Shown: positions 1 to 6,234 of the stretch, piece after piece
Position numbering within the stretch: the first letter of the stretch is position 1
How the letters are laid out: every line of letters begins with the position of its first letter
Source of the DNA: an uncultured Steroidobacteraceae bacterium
GTDB lineage: Bacteria; Pseudomonadota; Gammaproteobacteria; Steroidobacterales; Steroidobacteraceae
DNA length: 8,763 nt
Direction of reading: 5' to 3'
Assembly: GCA_955652625.1 (NCBI GenBank)
Contig: CATPBM010000066.1
Coordinates: forward strand, 1-8,763
Notes under the pieces: model-generated
Seen by the model: only the letters and a program-made list of their open reading frames with translations
The model's database searches: none
What the model was told of the DNA's origin: nothing
Translations under genes and position numbers: made by a program

Positions 1-1292
1 CGCAGCTGCAGGACGCGATCGACGCCGCCGGGGGCTGGGAGCTCGAGCGCAAGCTCGAGATCGCGGCCGATGCGCTGCGCCTGCCGCCGTGGGAGGCGAG
101 CATCGGGACGCTCTCCGGCGGGGAAAAGCGCCGCGTGGCCTTGTGCCGCCTGCTGCTGTCGGCTCCCGACATGCTGCTGCTGGATGAGCCCACCAACCAC
201 CTGGACGCGGAATCCATCGCATGGCTCGAGCGTTACCTCGAGGAGTACCCGAGCACGGTGATCGCGGTCACGCACGACCGCTACTTCCTCGACAACGTCG
301 CCGAATGGATCCTGGAGCTCGACCGCGGCTACGGCATTCCCTGGCACGGCAACTATTCCTCCTGGCTCGAGCAGAAGGAGCAACGCCTCGGCCTGGAAGA
401 ACGCGAGCGTGAAGCGCTGCGCAAGACCCTCGCGCACGAGCTCGAGTGGGTGCGGCAGAACCCCAGGGCGCGCCGGGCGAAGAGCAAGGCGCGGCTGCAG
501 CGCTACGAGGAGCTCGCCTCGCGCGAGTTCCAGGAACGCAGCGAGACCAACGAGATCTATATCCCGCCCGGGGAGCGCCTCGGCGATCTGGTGATCGCCG
601 TGCAGGGACTGCGCAAGGGCTACGGTGAGCGGCTGCTCATCGACAACCTCGCCTTCAACCTGCCGCGCGGGGGCATCGTCGGCATCATCGGCCCGAACGG
701 CGCCGGCAAGACCACGCTGTTTCGCATGCTTACCGGTGCGGAGAAGCCCGACGCCGGGGAAATCCGCGTAGGACCGAGCGTGCGTCTCGGCTACGTCGAC
801 CAGTCTCGTCAGAGCCTGGATGACAAGAAAACGGTCTGGCAGGAAATCTCCGGCGGCCTGGACATGATCAGGGTCGGCGCCTACGAGACTCCTTCGCGCG
901 GCTACGTCGGGCGTTTCAACTTCAAAGGCACGCAGCAGCAGCAGCTGATCGGGGAACTCTCGGGCGGAGAGCGCAACCGCGTGCACCTTGCGAAAGTGCT
1001 GCGCTCGGGCGGCAACGTGCTGCTGCTGGATGAGCCGACCAACGACCTGGACATCGAGACTCTGCGGGCGCTCGAGGAGGCGCTGCTGAGCTTCCCGGGC
1101 TGCGCCGTGGTGATCTCCCACGACCGTTGGTTTCTCGATCGCATCGCGACCCACATCCTCGCCTTCGAGGGCGATTCACAGGTCGTCTGGTTCGAGGGCA
1201 ACTACCAAGAGTACGTCGAGGACGTCAGGCGCCGCAAGGGCGAGGAGGCTGCACAGCCCCATCGCATCAGGTACAAGCCGCTGACGCGCTGA
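1..1292 (+). CDS. ettA: Energy-dependent translational throttle protein EttA (ABC-F ATPase), 5'-truncated by the window edge
   Basis: EttA is a soluble ABC-F ATPase that binds the ribosomal E site and gates entry into the elongation cycle according to ATP/ADP level. The first complete codon is at position 3. 429 residues are present; E. coli EttA is about 555, so roughly 126 N-terminal residues, including the first Walker A, lie outside the window. Visible in order (fragment numbering): first signature LSGGEKRRV (37-45); first Walker [12 protein letters not shown] (about 58-68) with catalytic Glu62; H-switch [10 protein letters not shown]; the P-site-tRNA-interaction linker with [15 protein letters not shown] followed by a charged helical region and IPPG; second Walker A GPNGAGKT (nt 690-713); second signature LSGGERNRV; second Walker [12 protein letters not shown]; second H-switch [10 protein letters not shown]-terminus ending in RYKPLTR. 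Both ATPase sites look intact. Near-continuous similarity to remembered E. coli EttA separates it from Uup, YheS and drug-resistance ABC-F proteins. A CAG run at 933-944 gives four consecutive glutamines. mprF follows after 32 nt. Confidence 0.96.
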   Translation, partial: QLQDAIDAAGGWELERKLEIAADALRLPPWEASIGTLSGGEKRRVALCRLLLSAPDMLLLDEPTNHLDAESIAWLERYLEEYPSTVIAVTHDRYFLDNVAEWILELDRGYGIPWHGNYSSWLEQKEQRLGLEEREREALRKTLAHELEWVRQNPRARRAKSKARLQRYEELASREFQERSETNEIYIPPGERLGDLVIAVQGLRKGYGERLLIDNLAFNLPRGGIVGIIGPNGAGKTTLFRMLTGAEKPDAGEIRVGPSVRLGYVDQSRQSLDDKKTVWQEISGGLDMIRVGAYETPSRGYVGRFNFKGTQQQQLIGELSGGERNRVHLAKVLRSGGNVLLLDEPTNDLDIETLRALEEALLSFPGCAVVISHDRWFLDRIATHILAFEGDSQVVWFEGNYQEYVEDVRRRKGEEAAQPHRIRYKPLTR

Positions 1293-1296
1293 GGGG
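1291..1296 (+). promoter_or_regulatory. Possible Shine-Dalgarno (GAGGGG) upstream of mprF
   Basis: This purine run overlaps the ettA stop codon and is the only Shine-Dalgarno-like sequence in the short ettA-mprF gap. It lies 28 nt before the GTG at 1325, which is too far, but 10 nt before an in-frame TTG at 1307. It therefore bears on which start mprF uses. No convincing promoter or terminator fits in this gap, which favours read-through from ettA into mprF. Confidence 0.3.
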
Positions 1297-1324
1297 CACA
1301 CGCAGCTTGCCTGGGCCGACTAAA

Positions 1325-3901
1325 GTGGCGACACCCGCGACGGCGGGCGGAGTACCTTCGCTGTGGCGCTGGGTCGGGCCGCTCGCGGCACTGCTGGTGT
1401 TTGCTGTGGTGGCGTTCGTCCTGCACCGCCAGCTCGCGAGCCTGCACGTCAAGAGCGTCTTTGCGCACCTGCACGAGATCCCGCGCCGCCAGGTGCTGGC
1501 CGCGCTCGGCTTCACGACGCTCAGTTACTGGTTGCTGACCACCTATGAAGCGCTAGCGCTCGCGTACCTGCGGCGCGCAATCCCCTACACGCGGATCCTG
1601 TTCAACTCATTTATCGCCTACTCCTTCAGCCACACGCTCGGATTCGCGGCGTTTACCGGGGCCGCAATCCGCTTCAGGCTGTACGCCAGCGCGGGAGTCG
1701 GCGCGGTCGATGTCGCGACCATCTCCGCGTTCTGCAGCCTGTCGTTCGGCATCGGTCTGGCGACCATTCTTGGCCTGTCACTGGTCCTCGCGCCCGAGCA
1801 CCCCGCCAGGGTGCTGCACCTGCATCACCACTGGGCGGTGCTGGTCGGGACGCTGCTGCTCGCAGCGGTGAGTGCCTACGCGTTATGGGGGTGCCTGGCG
1901 CGCGGCAGGCTCGAAATCCGCGGCTGGGCGCTGCGCGCGCCGGGGCCGGCAATCGGACTCACGCAGCTTGCGCTCGGGATCCTGGACCTGTCGCTGTCCT
2001 CGGCGGTGCTGTGGTCGCTGCTGCCCGCCGAGGCGCACATCCGTTTCGTCACCTTCCTCGGCGTGTACGCGGGGGCGCTGATCGCTGGCATCGTCAGCCA
2101 CGTTCCGGGCGGCGTCGGGGTGTTCGAGGCGGTGATCTTGCTGACGCTGCCGGATGTACCCCCCGATGCGTTGCTCGGTTCGCTGCTCGCCTACCGCATC
2201 GTGTACTACGTCGTGCCGCTGGTGTTCGGCACGCTGCTGTTTGGCTCCAAGGAGCTTTCCGCACAACGCTCGGCGCTCGCGCGCGCGCAGGAGCTCGCCG
2301 GCATGTACATCGCGCCGGTCGTGCCGCAGGTCGCCGGCGCCCTCACCTTCCTCGCTGGCGCGCTGCTGTTGTTTTCCGGTGCGACCCCCACGGTCGACGA
2401 GCGCCTCGCGTTCCTCGACCGGTTCCTGCCGCTCGCGGTGCTCGAGCTGTCGCACCTCGCGGGAAGCCTGGTGGGGCTGGGACTTCTGGTGCTGGCGCGC
2501 GCGTTGTTCCGTCGCGTCCGGGCCGCCTATCACATCTCGGTGTGGTTGCTGATCGCGGGCATCATTGCGTCGCTCCTCAAGGGACTCGACTTCGAGGAAG
2601 CGAGCCTGCTCGCGCTGGTCCTCGGCGTGCTGGTGCTTGGGCGCCGCGCCTTCTATCGTCCGACCGCGATCCTCTCGGAGCGCTTCACGCCCGTGTGGGT
2701 CGCGAGCATCGTCGGGGTGATCGCGATGGCGCTGTGGATCGGCCTCGTCTCCTACCGCCACGTCAATTATTCGCACGAGTTGTGGTGGACCTTCGCCCTG
2801 CACAGCAACGCGCCGCGCATGTTGCGCGCCTCGGTCGCGGTGCTCGTGCTCGGTAGCGCCTATGTGCTGCTGAACATGCTGCGGCCGGCGCGTCCGGAGC
2901 CCGCGGTCGCAGATCCGCAGGACCTGGCACGCGCGGCGGCCATCATCGCCACCTCCGATGTCACGCTGGCGAACGCCGCCCTCACCGGGGACAAGCGGCT
3001 GCTGTTCAACGACGCCGGCGATGCCTTCGTAATGTACCAGATCGTGCGCCACAGCTGGATCGCGCTCGGTGATCCGGTGGGTTCGCGCGATGGTGCCGAG
3101 GAGCTGGTGTGGCGCTTGCGCGAGATGTCCGATCATCACGGGGGCCAGACGGTGTTCTACCAGGTGTGCGCCGAACGCCTGGCGCTGTATGTGGACCTGG
3201 GGCTTGCGGCGCTCAAGATCGGCGAGGAAGCGCGCGTGCCCTTGAGCGATTTTTCCCTCGAGGGGGCGGTGCGCGCCGAACTGCGCCAGGCGCAGCGTCG
3301 CGCGCAGCGCGACGGCGCGACCTTCGAGGTCGTGCCGCCCGCGGGTGTTGACGCGCTGCTGCCTGACATGCAACGCATCTCGGATGCGTGGCTGGCGAGC
3401 AAATCAACAGGCGAGAAGGGTTTCTCGGTGGGCGCGTTCTCGCCCGAGTACCTGCGCCGCTTCCCGCTCGCGGTGGTGCGTACGCAAGGCACGTTGGTCG
3501 CGTTCGCCAACCTCTGGACGACGGGCACCAGGGCCGAGCTGTCGGTGGATCTCATGCGCTTCGATCCGCAGGCGCCGCGCAGCGCCATGGACTACCTGTT
3601 CATCGAGCTGATGTTATGGGGACGGCGCGAAGGCTACCGCTGGTTCAATCTCGGCATGGCACCGCTGTCGGGGCTGGAAGCCCATCCACTGGCGCCCGCC
3701 TGGCACCGGGTTGGGAATTTCATCTTCCGCCACGGCGAGCACTTCTATAACTTCGAAGGGTTGCGACGCTACAAGGCCAAATTCGACCCGACGTGGGAAC
3801 CGCGCTATATCGTCGCCCGCGGCGGCATCGCCTTGCCCAGGGTGCTGATGGACGTCTCGGTGCTGATCGCAGGCGGGATGAAGGAGTTGTTCGCGAGATG
3901 A
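1325..3901 (+). CDS. mprF: MprF: phosphatidylglycerol aminoacyltransferase (lysyl- or alanyl-PG synthase) fused to flippase
   Basis: MprF transfers lysine or alanine from charged tRNA to phosphatidylglycerol and flips the product to the outer leaflet, lowering negative surface charge and so sensitivity to cationic peptides and acid. The 858 residues match the usual full length (about 840-880). Residues 1 to about 520 hold some 13-14 hydrophobic segments. They include the flippase motifs SFSHTLGF (100-107) and HVPGGVGVFEA (259-269). Residues about 530-858 form the cytoplasmic DUF2156/GNAT-like catalytic domain. Its conserved-looking blocks are NDAGDAF (about 562-568), ALGDP (Asp583), DLMRFD (from Asp742), NLGMAPLSG (from Asn775) and FEGLRRYKAKF (810-820). 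Start: GTG at 1325 is chosen because the hydrophobic N-terminus follows directly. It has no close Shine-Dalgarno, and TTG at 1307 is an alternative adding 6 residues. The stop overlaps the next ATG by 4 nt. Lys versus Ala specificity cannot be read from the sequence; pairing with an AcvB/VirJ hydrolase occurs with both types. Confidence 0.95.
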   Translation: MATPATAGGVPSLWRWVGPLAALLVFAVVAFVLHRQLASLHVKSVFAHLHEIPRRQVLAALGFTTLSYWLLTTYEALALAYLRRAIPYTRILFNSFIAYSFSHTLGFAAFTGAAIRFRLYASAGVGAVDVATISAFCSLSFGIGLATILGLSLVLAPEHPARVLHLHHHWAVLVGTLLLAAVSAYALWGCLARGRLEIRGWALRAPGPAIGLTQLALGILDLSLSSAVLWSLLPAEAHIRFVTFLGVYAGALIAGIVSHVPGGVGVFEAVILLTLPDVPPDALLGSLLAYRIVYYVVPLVFGTLLFGSKELSAQRSALARAQELAGMYIAPVVPQVAGALTFLAGALLLFSGATPTVDERLAFLDRFLPLAVLELSHLAGSLVGLGLLVLARALFRRVRAAYHISVWLLIAGIIASLLKGLDFEEASLLALVLGVLVLGRRAFYRPTAILSERFTPVWVASIVGVIAMALWIGLVSYRHVNYSHELWWTFALHSNAPRMLRASVAVLVLGSAYVLLNMLRPARPEPAVADPQDLARAAAIIATSDVTLANAALTGDKRLLFNDAGDAFVMYQIVRHSWIALGDPVGSRDGAEELVWRLREMSDHHGGQTVFYQVCAERLALYVDLGLAALKIGEEARVPLSDFSLEGAVRAELRQAQRRAQRDGATFEVVPPAGVDALLPDMQRISDAWLASKSTGEKGFSVGAFSPEYLRRFPLAVVRTQGTLVAFANLWTTGTRAELSVDLMRFDPQAPRSAMDYLFIELMLWGRREGYRWFNLGMAPLSGLEAHPLAPAWHRVGNFIFRHGEHFYNFEGLRRYKAKFDPTWEPRYIVARGGIALPRVLMDVSVLIAGGMKELFAR
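3881..3886 (+). promoter_or_regulatory. Shine-Dalgarno AAGGAG for the acvB-type gene, inside the mprF 3' end
   Basis: AAGGAG lies within the last codons of mprF, with an 11-nt spacer to the ATG at 3898. It decides the start of the downstream gene: the reading frame is open further upstream, but only the ATG at 3898 has this site, an ATGA stop/start overlap and a signal peptide immediately after it. Confidence 0.6.
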
Positions 3902-5394
3902 TCGGCAAGGGGTTGTTGCTGGCCGCGCGCAGCGGCGGCGCGGCGCTCATGTGCGCCGCCCTCGCGGGCCTGGCGCTGCTGCCAGGGGCGCAAGGGGTGG
4001 GCGCCGCCCCCAAGGCGCACGCCGGGCCCGGCGCCGACGGCGGGTACTCCACGCGCCTGCCTGCGGGGCGCTTCGGCAAGGTCACCGTCTATATGCCGGA
4101 GGGCAAGCCTGCGAGCGTCGCCATCTTTGTCTCCGGTGACGGCGGCTGGGAACTGGGCGTGGTCAGCATGGCGCACGCGCTCGCCGGGCTGGGCGCAGTG
4201 GTCATCGGCGTCGACATCAACCAATACTTCGCCAGCCTGCGCAAGAGCGCGCAGCGCGCGGGTGCTCCGTGCCAGATGATCGCGGCCGATTTCGAGGCAC
4301 TCAGCCACCAGGTACAGAAAGCGATCGGCATGAGCGAGTACCACGTGCCGGTGCTGGTGGGTTACTCCTCCGGTGCGACCGTTGTGTATGCGGCGCTGGT
4401 GCAGTCTCCGCCCGGGACCTTCGCCGGCGCGCTGAGCCTCGGCTTCTGCGCCAACCAGGACTTCGCCGGCGCAGCGTTATGCCCCGGGGCGGGTCTGCGC
4501 TACTCGCAGAACCAACAGCACGAGCTGGTATTCCAGCCCGCCGCGCATCTCAGACAGCCCTGGATCGCGTTGCAGGGGCAGAAGGACGAGGTCTGCAACC
4601 CGCACGCAGCCGATGAGTTCGCCACCCGCGTGGCGGACGGTCAGATCGTGAGGCTGCCGCTCGTCGGCCACGGCTTCGGGGTCGAACGCAACTGGATGCC
4701 TCAATTCCGCGAGGCCTATGCGCGCCTCACGGCGCACGTGGAGGCAGCGCCCGAGCGCCCGCCCGACATCAACGATCTGCCGGTGCAGGAGGTGCACGCC
4801 GCAGGCGCCTCCGATGAATTCGCGCTGCTGATCAGCGGGGACGGGGGCTGGGCCGGGCTCGACCAGGAGCTCGCCGCGCGCCTCGCCGCGAACGGCGTGC
4901 CGACGGTGGGCCTGAATTCACTGAAGTACTTCTGGAGCGAGCGAACGCCGGCCGAGACGGCACGCGACGTGGCGCGGCTGATGCGCCACTACCTGAGCGC
5001 CTGGAAAAAGCAGCGCGTGCTGCTCATCGGCTACTCCTTCGGTGCGGACGTACTGCCGTTTGTGATCACCCGCCTGCCGCAGGATCTGCGCGAGCGCATC
5101 GCGAGCGTGAGCCTTTTGGGAATCGACGCGCACGCCTCTTTCGAGGTGCGCATCGCCGACTGGGTGGGAAACGACCAGGGAGGAGCGCCGACGCGACCGG
5201 AACTGGACGCCATGGGCCATGTGCCGGTGCTGTGCATCTACGGCGAGGGCGAGGCGGATTCGATCTGCCCAGGGTTGTCCGCGGCGGGGGTCGAGCGCGA
5301 ACAGATCGGCAAGGGACATCACTTCAGCGGCGAGTACGCGATGCTCGCGGACCACATCCTCGCCTTTGCGCGCCGCGGCCGCCCTGTGACATAA
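3898..5394 (+). CDS. acvB: AcvB/VirJ-family periplasmic aminoacyl-phosphatidylglycerol hydrolase, two tandem alpha/beta-hydrolase domains
   Basis: AcvB/VirJ-type proteins are periplasmic hydrolases. In Agrobacterium AcvB, and in the Pseudomonas protein encoded beside mprF, the family removes the amino acid from lysyl- or alanyl-phosphatidylglycerol. The 498 residues start with a Sec signal peptide: Lys4 and Arg11, a hydrophobic core at about 15-28, and likely cleavage near VGAA (34-37). There is no lipobox. Two similar halves follow. Half 1 (about 75-280) has SGDGGW (79-84), nucleophile elbow GYSSG with Ser157, candidate acid Asp230 and VGHGF with His258. Half 2 (about 305-495) has SGDGGW (313-318), GYSFG with Ser380, candidate acid Asp454 and GKGHHF with His474/475. 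Triad assignments are by motif position only. The gene overlaps mprF by 4 nt and is surely co-transcribed with it. The two-domain form matches AcvB rather than the single-domain VirJ. Family is secure; the exact lipid substrate is inferred from the neighbour. Confidence 0.88.
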   Translation: MIGKGLLLAARSGGAALMCAALAGLALLPGAQGVGAAPKAHAGPGADGGYSTRLPAGRFGKVTVYMPEGKPASVAIFVSGDGGWELGVVSMAHALAGLGAVVIGVDINQYFASLRKSAQRAGAPCQMIAADFEALSHQVQKAIGMSEYHVPVLVGYSSGATVVYAALVQSPPGTFAGALSLGFCANQDFAGAALCPGAGLRYSQNQQHELVFQPAAHLRQPWIALQGQKDEVCNPHAADEFATRVADGQIVRLPLVGHGFGVERNWMPQFREAYARLTAHVEAAPERPPDINDLPVQEVHAAGASDEFALLISGDGGWAGLDQELAARLAANGVPTVGLNSLKYFWSERTPAETARDVARLMRHYLSAWKKQRVLLIGYSFGADVLPFVITRLPQDLRERIASVSLLGIDAHASFEVRIADWVGNDQGGAPTRPELDAMGHVPVLCIYGEGEADSICPGLSAAGVEREQIGKGHHFSGEYAMLADHILAFARRGRPVT

Positions 5395-5414
5395 CGCACA
5401 CCGCCCGCCGGTCG

Positions 5415-5459
5415 GCGCGCGCCCGGCCGCTGCCGGAGGGCCGGTCACGGGCCGCGCGC
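5415..5459. repeat. GC-rich imperfect inverted repeat between acvB and the DUF4145 gene
   Basis: The arm GCGCGCGCCCG (5415-5425) pairs with CGGGCCGCGCGC (5448-5459) apart from one bulged C. Inside, CCGG at 5433-5436 and 5441-5444 could form alternative pairings. The stem lies 21 nt after the acvB stop, where a transcript end would be expected. It is followed by TGAGGTAAC and not a T run, so it is not a canonical intrinsic terminator. It may be a processing or 3'-stabilising hairpin, or chance pairing in very GC-rich DNA. Confidence 0.4.
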
Positions 5460-5468
5460 TGAGGTAAC

Positions 5469-5516
5469 ATGGCTGCGCCGGCACCGACAATAAACATGAG
5501 CCGCCGCGCGCTCTGA
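5469..5516 (+). CDS. Possible 15-codon leader ORF before the DUF4145 gene
   Basis: GAGGTAAC (5461-5468) is a good Shine-Dalgarno-like sequence directly before an ATG at 5469. The short frame encodes MAAPAPTINMSRRAL and stops with TGA at 5514-5516, 3 nt before the ATG of the next gene. That gene has only a weak GAG (5515-5517) of its own, 2 nt from its start codon, so ribosomes ending here could re-initiate. The peptide has no run of one amino acid suggesting classical attenuation. It may be a chance ORF, and TAACAT at 5465-5470 could instead be a weak -10 element. Confidence 0.25.
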   Translation: MAAPAPTINMSRRAL

Positions 5517-5519
5517 GCT

Positions 5520-6227
5520 ATGTCCCTGTACATCGATTCTGCGAGCCGCCTGCACCACGATCTGGACAAGAACCTGGTCGTCACCTGTCCCCATTGCCAG
5601 GCCGTCGCGCACATCACCGCGAACGCGGTGCCGCGGTTCGAGGATCTGCAGCTTTACCGGCCCAAGCAGGTGGGGCTGGTGTACCTGTGCGACGCCTGCC
5701 ATGCGCCGATCTTCCTGCGCTTCACGGTGCGGGTGTACGCAGCTGCGCGCATCGAGCTCTCGCCGCAGTTCTCCGAAGTCGAGCGCGCGCGCGAGAAGTT
5801 CAGCTTCACCTACGTACCGGAGGACGTGGAACTGCTGTTCCGCGAGGCGCTGACCTGCTTCTCACAGGGAGCCTTCAACGCCTTCGCCTCGATGTGCCGG
5901 CGCAGCGCGCAGGCGATGTTTGCTGATCTGGGGGAGGCGGGGAAACTGCGCCTGTTCGATGAGCTCAACGCCGTGCGCGAGCTTGCCAATATCGCGCCGG
6001 AGCTGTTCAGCAAGATGAAGAACGTGTTGTTCGGTGCAGAGCTCGATGCGCGCTCGTCGCTGGCGCTGCTGGAGGGCTACGAAGCGGGTGTCTTGCTCGA
6101 GGTCGTCAAGGATCTGGTCTACGAGGCCTACGTCCGCAAGGGCAAGCTGCAGCAGGCGCTCATGGTGCGGCGCTTTTTCCTGGACGAGACCGGCACCCAC
6201 GTCGCGCCGTTCGTTTCGGCGAGCTAA
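5520..6227 (+). CDS. DUF4145-like hypothetical protein with N-terminal zinc ribbon
   Basis: This is a 235-residue cytoplasmic protein with no signal peptide or membrane segment. The function is not known to me. The N-terminus carries a CPHC knuckle (Cys23, Cys26) and a CDAC knuckle (Cys57, Cys60), giving a four-cysteine zinc ribbon spaced by about 30 residues. A short beta-rich stretch (RFTVRVY) follows. The rest (about 95-225) looks helical and resembles DUF4145: ELLFREALTCFSQGAFNAFASMCRRSAQAM, split here as ELLFREALTCF and AFNAFASMCRRS (about 102-128), then AVRELANIAPEL (from about 151), then a long helix LLEVVKDLVYEAYV. DUF4145 proteins often have a G-N-x-x-x-H-like segment after the Arg; here it reads R153-E-L-A-N157-I-A-P-E, with no histidine. 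The start ATG at 5520 lacks a strong Shine-Dalgarno. It is separated by 125 nt from acvB and ends 7 nt from convergent purL. Being a real gene is likely; the family call is from pattern recognition only. Confidence 0.8.
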   Translation: MSLYIDSASRLHHDLDKNLVVTCPHCQAVAHITANAVPRFEDLQLYRPKQVGLVYLCDACHAPIFLRFTVRVYAAARIELSPQFSEVERAREKFSFTYVPEDVELLFREALTCFSQGAFNAFASMCRRSAQAMFADLGEAGKLRLFDELNAVRELANIAPELFSKMKNVLFGAELDARSSLALLEGYEAGVLLEVVKDLVYEAYVRKGKLQQALMVRRFFLDETGTHVAPFVSAS

Positions 6228-6234
6228 AGCACCT

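Noticed and set aside
1..135. ettA appears to lack its N-terminus
   Set aside because: The frame is open to the window edge and reads as typical EttA from position 3, so this is window truncation and not a pseudogene.
933..944. Four tandem CAG codons in ettA, possible slippage repeat
   Set aside because: Twelve bases in a surface-like position of an otherwise intact gene are too short to argue for phase variation.
173..1040. A direct repeat of about 19 nt (around 174 and 1019) in ettA
   Set aside because: Both copies encode the Walker B LLLDEPTN of the two ATPase domains. The identity follows from protein conservation, not from a mobile or recombination repeat.
1885..2856. A 323-codon + strand frame inside mprF
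   Set aside because: It is a shifted frame of mprF whose product is Arg/Gly/Ala-rich with no coherent motifs. The mprF frame itself is continuous and conserved throughout.
1883..3373. A 496-codon open frame on the minus strand opposite mprF
   Set aside because: It lies wholly antisense to a well-recognised gene. Its product is a low-complexity mix rich in Arg, Gln, His, Glu and Ala, typical of the antisense frame of GC-rich DNA, with no domain I recognise.
5395..5519. A clear sigma-70 promoter for the DUF4145 gene
   Set aside because: Only weak partial matches such as TAACAT (5465-5470) are visible, with no -35-like hexamer at proper spacing, so I do not call a promoter.
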